From: Shimia sp047124445
GTDB taxonomy: Bacteria > Pseudomonadota > Alphaproteobacteria > Rhodobacterales > Rhodobacteraceae
Length of the DNA: 64,000 nucleotides
Assembly: GCF_047124445.1 (NCBI RefSeq)
Contig: NZ_CP138921.1
Span: 1,426,001-1,490,000, forward strand
Reading direction: 5' to 3'
Both the position numbers and the translations under genes were made by a program. The notes below the pieces were generated by a model. That model was not told the DNA's origin and made no database searches. It saw only the letters and a program-made list of their open reading frames with translations. Shown here piece after piece: positions 15,348-22,672 of this stretch (position 1 is the first letter of the stretch; each line of letters opens with the position of its first letter).

Positions 15348-15441
15348 CGACCACAAGGTCTAGCGCTGGATTTTTGGTTAGGATTTCTGTAAGTTGTCTC
15401 AAAAAACTGAGGCAGAATAATCAGGTCGAGGAGACCGAGCA

Positions 15442-16590
15442 GTGAAATCCTTTGCATCCCGATGGGGGAAGTGCGCCGTAGTGTTGACTCTGGCGAGCAC
15501 CGTTGCAGCGTGTAACCTTGTGCCGCGCTCCGGCCCCAACAAAAGCGAAATCTACGCGGGTTCCGTGCAGAAAGAAGGCGATGCCTTTATTGTTGAAGTG
15601 AACGACCGCGTGTCGCGCGCCACCGCCGTGGTGCCTGCGCTTGGTTTCTCCGACAGCTTCAAAAACGCCGGCCAACTTGGCTCCGATACGATTCGCCCTG
15701 GCGACATCTTGGCCCTGACGATTTGGGAAAACGTCGACAAACCGCTTCTCGGTCCTGAGGGCCAAGTGGCTGCGGTGCTTGAAGAAGTTCAGGTTGATGG
15801 CGCCGGCTTTATCTTTGTGCCCTACGCCGGCCGCATCCGCGCCGCTGGCAACACGCCCGAAGGCATCCGCCGCATCATCTCCGCCAAACTCGAAGAGCAG
15901 ACCCCGGACCCACAGGTCGAAGTCCGCCGCGCTGCCGGTGACGGCTCCACCGTCTCGCTGGTGGGCACCGTGGGCGCGCAAGGCGTCTACCCCATCGAAC
16001 GCCCAACCCGCACACTGTCCACCATGCTGGCGCAGGCTGGCGGTGTGACCATCGTGCCGGAGATCGCCCAGATCACTGTTCTGCGCGGTAAGGAAACCGG
16101 CCAAATCTGGTTCCAGGACCTGTATGACAACCCGGAACTCGACATCGCCCTGCGCGGCGGCGACCGCATTCTGGTCGAAGAAGACACCCGCGCTTTCACC
16201 GCCCTTGGTGCCACAGGCACCCAGAGCCGCGTGAACTTCTTCACCAAAGACCTCTCCGCGATTGAGGCCATTGCTCAGGTGGGCGGCTTGCTTGCCACCT
16301 CCAGTGACCCAACCGGCGTGTTCATCTTCCGCAACGAAGCGGACGTGGTTGCCAACAATGTGTTGGGCCGCAAAGATCTCGATGGCGCACAGCGCATGGT
16401 CTACGTGCTGAACCTGACCAAGCCAAACGGCATGTTCACCGCCCGTGACTTCATCGTCCGCGACGGCGATACGCTCTACGTGACCGAAGCACCAATCACC
16501 ACATGGAACAAAACCATTGCGGCCATCACCGGCACGCTGACCTCGGCTGACACATTGCTGGCCGTTGGCGGCATCAGCACAGGTGGCTAA
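15442..16590 (+). CDS. kpsD: Polysaccharide export lipoprotein (Wza/KpsD-type OMA)
   Basis: 382 residues from GTG 15442 after GAGGAGA. A lipoprotein signal is present (LASTVAAC, Cys24). The poly_export domain follows (GDILALTIWENVDKPL, FVPYAGRIRAAGNTPEGI) and then SLBB-like repeats (VSLVGTVGAQGVYPIERP, AIAQVGGLLATSSDPTGV). Such proteins form the periplasmic/outer-membrane channel for capsule export. No KpsM/T/E gene lies nearby. The stop is 2 nt before the kpsC start codon. Confidence 0.92.
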   Translation: MKSFASRWGKCAVVLTLASTVAACNLVPRSGPNKSEIYAGSVQKEGDAFIVEVNDRVSRATAVVPALGFSDSFKNAGQLGSDTIRPGDILALTIWENVDKPLLGPEGQVAAVLEEVQVDGAGFIFVPYAGRIRAAGNTPEGIRRIISAKLEEQTPDPQVEVRRAAGDGSTVSLVGTVGAQGVYPIERPTRTLSTMLAQAGGVTIVPEIAQITVLRGKETGQIWFQDLYDNPELDIALRGGDRILVEEDTRAFTALGATGTQSRVNFFTKDLSAIEAIAQVGGLLATSSDPTGVFIFRNEADVVANNVLGRKDLDGAQRMVYVLNLTKPNGMFTARDFIVRDGDTLYVTEAPITTWNKTIAAITGTLTSADTLLAVGGISTGG

Positions 16591-16592
16591 CC

Positions 16593-18599
16593 TTGCTTGA
16601 CTCCACAACCGAAGAAGCCGCCGGGAACACCAATCCCCGGCGGCTTTTTGCATTCAATGGCGGTTTCTTTTTCCAGAAACGCCTACGGCGCATTCTGTCG
16701 CTCGCGGGCTATGAGCTGCGCTTTGGCCGCCCCACGTCCGACGACCTGATCGCGATCTGGGGCAACAGCCCCACGGCCCATCGTGGCCACGCTATGGCGG
16801 AAAAGACCGGCGCATCGCAACTTTATGTCGAAGACGCCTTCCTACGCTCCCTCTTCCCCGGACGCACTGGCAAAGAGCCCCCGATCGGCCTGATGATCGA
16901 TGGCACCTGTCCGCATTTCGACCCAAGCCAACCCTCTGACCTAGAACGCCTTCTCAAGCACGAACCGCTGGACGACACGGTCCTTTTGAACCGCGCCCGT
17001 GGCGCCATTGAACGGCTCAAGGAAACCCACCTCACAAAGTACGCCGCGGTTGATCCGGACCTGCCTGCGCCTGATCCGGGCTATGTGCTGGTGATCGACC
17101 AAACCCGTGATGATGCCGCCGTGACGGCCTCTGGAGCCAATGATCTGCGCTTCCAAGAGATGCTGGTGATGGCGCAAGAAGAAAACCCCGGCGCGCGCAT
17201 TCTGATCAAGACCCACCCAGAAACCCAGAACGGCGCCCGCGCGGGTTACTACGGTGAAAAAGACACCCGCGACAACGTCGCGCTCTACACCGATCCTATC
17301 AGCCCCTGGATACTGCTTGACGGTGCCATTGCCGTCTACACGGTCTCCTCACAACTTGGCTTCGAAGCCATTCTCGCCGGTCACAAACCGCGCATTTTTG
17401 GCCAACCATTCTACGCCGGCTGGGAGCTTACACAGGACGAGTTCCCGCTCTACCGCCGCCAACGCCGCCTGACCCGCGCGCAACTTTTTGCTGCCGCAAT
17501 GATCCTTTACCCAACATGGTATGATCCCTGCCGTGACAAGCTCTGCGCACTCGAAGACAGCCTCGAACAACTCGCCGCCCAATCCCGCACGTGGCGCGAG
17601 GATCGCCACGGCTGGAATGCCTATGGCATGCGCTTGTGGAAACGCAAACCGCTGCAAAAGTTCTTTGGCCAACATAAGGCGCTGACCTTCGACAAAACGC
17701 GCAACTCCTGCCCCACAATGGTCTGGGCCAGTAAACCCGGGCCGGAGGGTGCCACACGGATCGAAGACGGTTTCCTACGGTCTCGTGGTCTTGGCGCAGA
17801 ACTGGTGCCGCCGCTGTCTTTGGTCTGCGACGACCTCGGCATCTACTACAACCCGACGCAGCAAAGCCGCCTTGAAACGCTCATCGCCAAGCGCGCGACA
17901 TTGCGTCCAGATCAACAGCTCCGTGCCGAACGGCTGATCAAAGCCCTGAAAAAACATCGCATTACCAAGTACAACCTTGGTGGCACCTCCTTCGATCTAC
18001 CCGATGGTCACCGCATTCTGGTGCCTGGCCAGGTCGAGGACGACGCCTCCATCCTCACCGGCACCACTGGTGTCACGAACAACCTCACCCTGCTGAAAGC
18101 CGCCCGTGCCGCCAACCCAACTGCGCGCATTCTTTACAAGCCCCACCCCGATGTCGAAGCCGGCCTGCGCAAAGGCCGTATTGCCCGCGAAGATGCAGAG
18201 GCTTTGGCCGACATGGTGCTGGTTCAGGCCGACATGGCGGCGCTACTTGAAGAGGTTGATGAAGTCTGGACCATGACTTCACTGACGGGGTTCGAAGCGC
18301 TGCTGCACGGCTGCAAAGTCACCACATTGGGTGCGCCGTTCTACGCAGGTTGGGGCCTCACAGATGATCGCGGTGATATTCCCGCGCGCCGCACAGCCCA
18401 GCTCAGACTCGAAGGCTTGGTACACGCTGCACTGATCGACTACCCGCGTTATCGCGACCCCGTGTCCGGCCTGCCCTGTCCTGTAGAAGTGGCGCTGGAG
18501 CGACTTGCCACCGGAGACATCCCCCACCCCGGTTGGGGCAACCGTCTGCTGTCAAAACTGCAAGGCCGGTTCGCCAGTTATCAATCGCTCTGGCGGTGA
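16593..18599 (+). CDS. kpsC: KpsC-like capsule polysaccharide biosynthesis protein (duplicated glycosyltransferase)
   Basis: 668 residues. The start is read as TTG 16593, 2 nt after kpsD and with AGGTGG upstream; no ATG is in frame before the conserved part begins (LFAFNGGFFFQKRLRRIL). Two homologous halves are plain: the first with ILIKTHPE and GQPFYAGWELT, the second with ILYKPHPDVEAG and GAPFYAGWGLTDD. KpsC adds alternating Kdo residues for the capsule lipid linker. A strong intrinsic terminator lies inside codons 8-19, so expression may depend on coupling to kpsD translation. It is convergent with ribD, 3 bp apart. Confidence 0.9.
   Translation: MLDSTTEEAAGNTNPRRLFAFNGGFFFQKRLRRILSLAGYELRFGRPTSDDLIAIWGNSPTAHRGHAMAEKTGASQLYVEDAFLRSLFPGRTGKEPPIGLMIDGTCPHFDPSQPSDLERLLKHEPLDDTVLLNRARGAIERLKETHLTKYAAVDPDLPAPDPGYVLVIDQTRDDAAVTASGANDLRFQEMLVMAQEENPGARILIKTHPETQNGARAGYYGEKDTRDNVALYTDPISPWILLDGAIAVYTVSSQLGFEAILAGHKPRIFGQPFYAGWELTQDEFPLYRRQRRLTRAQLFAAAMILYPTWYDPCRDKLCALEDSLEQLAAQSRTWREDRHGWNAYGMRLWKRKPLQKFFGQHKALTFDKTRNSCPTMVWASKPGPEGATRIEDGFLRSRGLGAELVPPLSLVCDDLGIYYNPTQQSRLETLIAKRATLRPDQQLRAERLIKALKKHRITKYNLGGTSFDLPDGHRILVPGQVEDDASILTGTTGVTNNLTLLKAARAANPTARILYKPHPDVEAGLRKGRIAREDAEALADMVLVQADMAALLEEVDEVWTMTSLTGFEALLHGCKVTTLGAPFYAGWGLTDDRGDIPARRTAQLRLEGLVHAALIDYPRYRDPVSGLPCPVEVALERLATGDIPHPGWGNRLLSKLQGRFASYQSLWR
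16615..16649 (+). terminator. Intrinsic terminator/attenuator inside the 5' end of kpsC
   Basis: AAGCCGCCGGG (16615-16625) pairs perfectly with CCCGGCGGCTT (16636-16646) across a 10-nt loop, followed by TTT (a run of five T including the stem end). It lies 25 nt after the kpsD stop and within the first codons of the inferred kpsC frame. It could either end most kpsSD transcripts or be masked by ribosomes that begin kpsC. Confidence 0.8.
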
Positions 18600-18602
18600 G
18601 GT

Positions 18603-19712
18603 TTATCGCGGATGGCGCTGCGCCTCGATGCGGTGCCACACACTCATCACATCCTGTCCCATGCGTTGCTGCGACACCAAGTCAAACCGCGGTGCCTCAC
18701 CCAATCGGGCCAAACCCATGGCGCCGATCGCCGGATGGCCTTCGGCCCCAATCACAACGCCGGCAGAGAAGGTGATTAACTCGTCCACCATGTCCGCGGC
18801 CAACAAAGACGCCGCCAGCGCCCCGCCGCCTTCACAAAACACCCGCGTTAGCCCTTGTTTACCAAGCGCTTCCAGCACGCCTTTCGCAGACAAATGCACG
18901 CCCTCCAGCGGGCATGGCAACAACGTCGCCCCGAGGTCTCGCCACGTTTGTTGCAGGGATGTATCTGCGTCGCTGCCGTGAATAATCCAGACCGGCACAT
19001 CTTTGGCCGTCTGCGCAAGAACACTCATCAATGGCAGGTCCAATCGTCGCGACACAACCACGCGCACCGGCTGCGCGACCTCACCAAAACCGCGCACAGT
19101 CAGCGATGGGTCATCTGCTCGCGCCGTGCCGCCACCAACCATGACGGCATCGTGCCGCAGACGCATGCCATGCACGGCCCGGCGCGACTCCGGCCCGGTG
19201 ATCCAACGACTTTCGCCTGTGGCCGTGGCAATCCGCCCGTCCAATGTAGTTGCCAATTTCAAGGTCAGAAACGGACGCCCAAGATCGGTTTTCAGAAAGA
19301 ACCCCTGGAGATCACGCGCCGCTTCATCTGCCAGAACGCCCGTAGTCACCTCGATGCCAGCCTCGCGCAGCATCGCCAAGCCACGCCCGGACACCCGGGC
19401 ATCACTGTCTTCGACGGCCACAATCACACGCGCCACCTGCGCCGCAATCAGCGCCTCTGCACAGGGCGGTGTCTGTCCATGATGGGCACAAGGCTCAAGC
19501 GTCACGTAAGCTGTCGCACCACGCGCCGCCGCCCCGGCCTGCGCCAAAGCCACCGGCTCCGCATGGGGCCGACCACCGGGCTGGGTCCAGCCCCGCCCGA
19601 CAACACGCCCGTCTTTCACAATGACACAGCCCACAGCCGGGTTTGGCCAGCAGACACCCTGACCGCGTCGGCCCAATGACAGGGCCAACGCCATGTAACG
19701 GCGATCAGTCAC
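18603..19712 (-). CDS. ribD: Bifunctional riboflavin deaminase/reductase RibD
   Basis: 369 residues. The N-terminal deaminase domain has the zinc site HAEPVAL and PCAHHGQTPPC. The C-terminal reductase begins about residue 150 (PFLTLKLATTLDGRIATATGES) and continues with HDAVMVGGGTARADDPSL. It carries out the second and third steps of riboflavin synthesis. The gene lies 2 nt after nrdR and is probably cotranscribed with it. Confidence 0.96.
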   Translation of the reverse strand: MTDRRYMALALSLGRRGQGVCWPNPAVGCVIVKDGRVVGRGWTQPGGRPHAEPVALAQAGAAARGATAYVTLEPCAHHGQTPPCAEALIAAQVARVIVAVEDSDARVSGRGLAMLREAGIEVTTGVLADEAARDLQGFFLKTDLGRPFLTLKLATTLDGRIATATGESRWITGPESRRAVHGMRLRHDAVMVGGGTARADDPSLTVRGFGEVAQPVRVVVSRRLDLPLMSVLAQTAKDVPVWIIHGSDADTSLQQTWRDLGATLLPCPLEGVHLSAKGVLEALGKQGLTRVFCEGGGALAASLLAADMVDELITFSAGVVIGAEGHPAIGAMGLARLGEAPRFDLVSQQRMGQDVMSVWHRIEAQRHPR

Positions 19713-19714
19713 GT

Positions 19715-20182
19715 TTACTCCTCAGGAGATGGGTCGGGACGCAGTTCGCTTACAAATTTATCAAAGTCGTCGGCGGCTTGGAAGTTCTTGTAGACGCTGG
19801 CGAAGCGCACATAGGCCACGGTATCAATCCGCGCCAGCGCTTCCATGACAATCTCACCGATGGTCTTGGACGGGATATCGGTCTCGCCCATGCTCTCCAA
19901 ACGCCGCACAATGCCGCTGATCATCTGATCAATGCGCTCCGGCTCCACCGGGCGTTTCTGCATGGAAATACGGATCGAGCGCTCCAGCTTGTCACGATCA
20001 AAGTCTTCGCGACGGCCGTTGGATTTCACAACCACCAGATCGCGCAGCTGCACACGTTCGTAGGTCGTAAACCGCCCGCCACACGCGGGGCAAAACCGAC
20101 GACGACGGATCGACACATGATCCTCCGCAGGCCGCGAATCTTTCACCTGAGTGTCGATGTTTCCGCAAAACGGACAGCGCAT
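19715..20182 (-). CDS. nrdR: Transcriptional repressor NrdR
   Basis: 155 residues. The N-terminal zinc ribbon (CPFCGNIDTQVKDSR ... FCPACGGRFTTYERV) and the ATP-cone (VVKSNGRREDFDRDKLERSI) are complete. NrdR senses ATP/dATP and represses ribonucleotide reductase genes. It heads the nrdR-ribD unit. A DnaA-box-like 9-mer lies 75 bp upstream in a 229-bp noncoding gap. Confidence 0.97.
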   Translation of the reverse strand: MRCPFCGNIDTQVKDSRPAEDHVSIRRRRFCPACGGRFTTYERVQLRDLVVVKSNGRREDFDRDKLERSIRISMQKRPVEPERIDQMISGIVRRLESMGETDIPSKTIGEIVMEALARIDTVAYVRFASVYKNFQAADDFDKFVSELRPDPSPEE

Positions 20183-20256
20183 AGACTTCCCCTTGTTTCA
20201 TCTGCTCTTTGCCTGTGCCGCAATAAGTTACGGCGTGGGTTGGGTATTTTCCCAAG

Positions 20257-20265
20257 TTATCCACA
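20257..20265 (+). promoter_or_regulatory. DnaA-box-like 9-mer upstream of nrdR
   Basis: TTATCCACA matches the DnaA box consensus exactly, in the gap upstream of nrdR. A single 9-mer is expected by chance about once in a window this size, so a regulatory role is only possible. The rest of the 20183-20411 gap shows no gene. Confidence 0.3.
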
Positions 20266-20411
20266 GGCACTATAGGAGAGCTACAAGTCTTTGGGTAGTG
20301 GCAAAAAGACACCCCAAGATGGGCGGTACTGGGAAAACACATTCCGCTTTCCCCCTGAAGATTTTCCGCCACGCCCTTATCTCAAAATCAAAGGCCCAAC
20401 GGTCTTTCCAT

Positions 20412-20828
20412 TCATGCACCTAAATGCGCTGTCACACGTCTCGTGTGCGGCGCATTCCTGTGTTCAAACAGATAAATCCCCTGCCAAGTTCCCAACGCCA
20501 ACTGCCCGTTTGTCACAGGAATGGACAAAGACACCGGCATCATCGCGGCTTTGATATGCGCCGGCATATCATCAGGCCCTTCGTAGGTGTGCGTCAGGTA
20601 GTTCATCGACGGATCAGTTGTTGGCGGCACAAGCCGGTGAAAGAAGTTCTGCAAATCTGTCTGCACTTCCGGATCCGCGTTTTCTTGAATGAGCAAACTG
20701 CATGAGGTGTGCCGCACGAACAGCGTCAGCAGTCCCGTACGGTCACTTTGTGTCACCCAACGTGTTACATCTCGTGTGAACTCATAGAGCCCGGGGCCAC
20801 GCGTGGAGACGTGAAACTCAGTGTGCAT
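20412..20828 (-). CDS. yjbQ: YjbQ/UPF0047 family protein
   Basis: 138 residues from ATG 20828; an upstream ATG at 20888 would add 20 unlikely residues. Family motifs are LFVRHTSCSLLIQENADPEV, THTYEGPDDMPAHIKAAMM and ALGTWQGIYLFEHR. Members of this family have weak thiamine-phosphate synthase activity in vitro; the main role is unsettled. It is followed on the same strand by nrdR after 229 bp and preceded 13 bp upstream by the first of three paralogous lipoprotein genes. Confidence 0.9.
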   Translation of the reverse strand: MHTEFHVSTRGPGLYEFTRDVTRWVTQSDRTGLLTLFVRHTSCSLLIQENADPEVQTDLQNFFHRLVPPTTDPSMNYLTHTYEGPDDMPAHIKAAMMPVSLSIPVTNGQLALGTWQGIYLFEHRNAPHTRRVTAHLGA

Positions 20829-20841
20829 TGTATTGGGCCTG

Positions 20842-21267
20842 TTAACTGGTGTCGCTGTTTTTTGGTGGGGCGCAACTGTTGCGCGCACGCCCTACGCTGT
20901 TGGCTTGCCCGACGCCTGGCCCCCAATTTCCGGCGCGCCCCGTGGCACCAGACACCTGCTCCGGCGGCTTGAGCGAGAACTGTGCCGCGTCGGGACTGTT
21001 CATCGTAACGCCTCGGCCTGCGCCACCGACTGTATAGACCAGCGCGCTGTCCGGCGCCCCCAGTTGGCGGCTGGCGTAAGACCCCGCCCCACACCAAAAG
21101 TCCGACTTACGGCCATTTGGTCGCGCAATCACCTCAAAGACATCGGCATTGACCGGGTTCACCCGCACGCCATTGCGCGCTGTGAACGCCGCGCTGCCAC
21201 CGGTTTGACAGCCCACCAAAGCCATCAAGGAGAGGGCGGACACAAATTTGGAAGCAGGCAGTCTCAT
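20842..21267 (-). CDS. Small lipoprotein, paralogue 3 of a tandem triplet
   Basis: 141 residues, GGAGG 5 nt before ATG. Signal peptide with lipobox LMALVGC. The mature part has RVNPVNADVFEVIARP, FWCGAGSYA, RQLGAP, AAQFSLKPPEQVSGATGRAG and a late cysteine (NSC). The same order of motifs occurs in the two genes upstream (21289 and 21827), which shows tandem duplication. The two conserved cysteines (WCGAG and the C-terminal one) could form a disulfide. No known function recognised. Confidence 0.8.
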   Translation of the reverse strand: MRLPASKFVSALSLMALVGCQTGGSAAFTARNGVRVNPVNADVFEVIARPNGRKSDFWCGAGSYASRQLGAPDSALVYTVGGAGRGVTMNSPDAAQFSLKPPEQVSGATGRAGNWGPGVGQANSVGRARNSCAPPKNSDTS

Positions 21268-21288
21268 ATGGCCTCCAGCGGGCTTAAG

Positions 21289-21711
21289 TCACGCCCAGAA
21301 GTTGTTGCGGTCTATGTTGCAATCCTGACGCGCTGCGCCCACCGACTTGCTGGAGCCCAATCGCGGCCCCCAACGACCAGAGCGCCCAGTTGCGCCCTGT
21401 ACCGCCTGCGGTGGCTTCAGGGAAAACTGTGCAGTGTCAGGATTTGACGACACAGTTCCAGGCCCGGTCCCGCCAACAACATAAATGCGCGCCCCGTTTG
21501 GCGCGCCCAACTGCCGGCTCGCATAGTCACCGGCGCCGCACCAAAACTCAGCTTCAATAGCGTTTGGTCGTACACCAACTTCAAACACATCCGCATTCAC
21601 CGGGGTCACACGTACCCCGCCTCGGGACACGAACCCACCGCCGGAACTTGTGCTCATACAAGCACTCAGCGCCAACGCACCAGCCATCACCCCAATTGTT
21701 ACCGTCTTCAT
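21289..21711 (-). CDS. Small lipoprotein, paralogue 2 of a tandem triplet
   Basis: 140 residues from ATG 21711 with GGAGG upstream. Signal peptide with lipobox ALALSAC. Shares RVTPVNADVFEVGVRP, FWCGAGDYASRQLGAP, ARIYVVGG, AQFSLKPPQAVQGATGRSG and a late Cys (RQDC) with its neighbours. It lies 21 bp upstream of paralogue 3 and is most similar to it. Likely anchored to the outer or inner membrane facing the periplasm; function unknown. Confidence 0.8.
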   Translation of the reverse strand: MKTVTIGVMAGALALSACMSTSSGGGFVSRGGVRVTPVNADVFEVGVRPNAIEAEFWCGAGDYASRQLGAPNGARIYVVGGTGPGTVSSNPDTAQFSLKPPQAVQGATGRSGRWGPRLGSSKSVGAARQDCNIDRNNFWA

Positions 21712-21826
21712 TCGAGCCTCCATTGCCCAGCCCTACGACACTGCCGCCTAGTTCTTTCAGGTGCCGGACCGTGTTGGCGATCAAATCACGCCCATGCCCC
21801 GGCTTCAATGCCACCTGCGCCCCGCG

Positions 21827-22252
21827 TCAAAAGAACGCGAAGGGATCACCAATAATGCGGCAGTAACGCCGCGCATCCGCTACAAACTCATCTTCGCCAA
21901 TTCGGGGGCCATAGGTGCCTTTGTGACCAGTTGCGCCGCTTGCCTGCCCGTCTGGCTTCAAGGAGAACTGTGCCGCATCCAAACTGTTTGTAGTTACCGC
22001 CCGGCCGGCCTCTCCAACCACATAAATCCGCGCTCCTGCGGGCGCACCAAGCACCTGTGCTGCATAGTTCCCGGCCCCACACCAGTATTGCGCCATCGGG
22101 TTGCCGCCCGGCCTGGAGATCACCTCAAATACATCGGCAGAAGCCTGGTTCACACGGATATTGCCCACGGTCGCAAAATCGCTCGTCCCCAAACCGCCCC
22201 CTTCGGAGCAGGCGGCCAAAGCCAGAAATGCCAAAGCAGAAAGCTGTTTCAT
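21827..22252 (-). CDS. Small lipoprotein, paralogue 1 of a tandem triplet
   Basis: 141 residues from ATG 22252, chosen because it gives a proper signal peptide with lipobox LALAAC. Shares NIRVNQASADVFEVISRP, YWCGAGNYAAQVLGAP, ARIYVVGEAGRAVTTNS, AAQFSLKPDGQASGATGHKG and a late Cys (RRYC). It is the most diverged copy and lies 115 bp upstream of paralogue 2. Function unknown. Confidence 0.8.
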   Translation of the reverse strand: MKQLSALAFLALAACSEGGGLGTSDFATVGNIRVNQASADVFEVISRPGGNPMAQYWCGAGNYAAQVLGAPAGARIYVVGEAGRAVTTNSLDAAQFSLKPDGQASGATGHKGTYGPRIGEDEFVADARRYCRIIGDPFAFF

Positions 22253-22323
22253 CAATAATCTCAGGAATCTACGCCCACCCACCATGGTAGACAGAGCCAG
22301 ACTACCTGCAATCTATCCAAGAG

Positions 22324-22347
22324 AAAAGGCCAGCAAAGCTGCTGGCC
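22324..22347 (-). terminator. Intrinsic terminator after rpoD-hlyU
   Basis: On the minus strand GGCCAGCA-GCTT-TGCTGGCC forms an 8-bp stem followed by TTTTCTC. It lies 41 nt beyond the stop of the HlyU-like gene and separates it from the lipoprotein triplet. Confidence 0.8.
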
Positions 22348-22387
22348 CGTTCACTTTTTCATCTTCCGTAAATGGAGCTTGAGTGCC

Positions 22388-22669
22388 TCAGAAAATCTGA
22401 TCGCCCATCTGGTCAATCATCTGCTTAGCCTTGCCAACAGAGGCCTCCGCGGCCTCGCCCTGATCGCGCAGCACATCAGCCCGGATCAACGTATGGCTCT
22501 TGGCCTCGCCATTCACCACACCGTCAATGCGCGCGGAAATGCGGAACTGACCGCCATCCGGGATTGGGCACGGGGTGATCTGGTAGCCTTTGTATTCCAC
22601 CGGTTGGGCTGCCTTTTCAGCAGCGGCATCTTTGGCACCGCCACCAAAAAGCTTCTTCAGGAACGACAT
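22388..22669 (-). CDS. hlyU: HlyU-family protein
   Basis: 93 residues: a Gly-rich start (MSFLKKLFGGG), then the HlyU core PVEYKGYQITPCPIPDGGQFRI and SHTLIRADVLRDQGEAAEAS. HlyU of Vibrio is described as an activator of haemolysin expression, but the alphaproteobacterial members are not characterised. The gene starts 3 nt after the rpoD stop and is probably cotranscribed with it, then terminated at 22324. Confidence 0.85.
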   Translation of the reverse strand: MSFLKKLFGGGAKDAAAEKAAQPVEYKGYQITPCPIPDGGQFRISARIDGVVNGEAKSHTLIRADVLRDQGEAAEASVGKAKQMIDQMGDQIF

Positions 22670-22672
22670 GGC

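Noticed and set aside
14055..18599. A complete ABC-type capsule locus
   Set aside because: KpsS, KpsD-like and KpsC-like are present, but kpsM, kpsT, kpsE, kpsF and kpsU are not; the rest must be elsewhere if it exists.
20257..20265. Replication origin
   Set aside because: Only a single DnaA box and no AT-rich unwinding region or dnaA/hemE neighbours.
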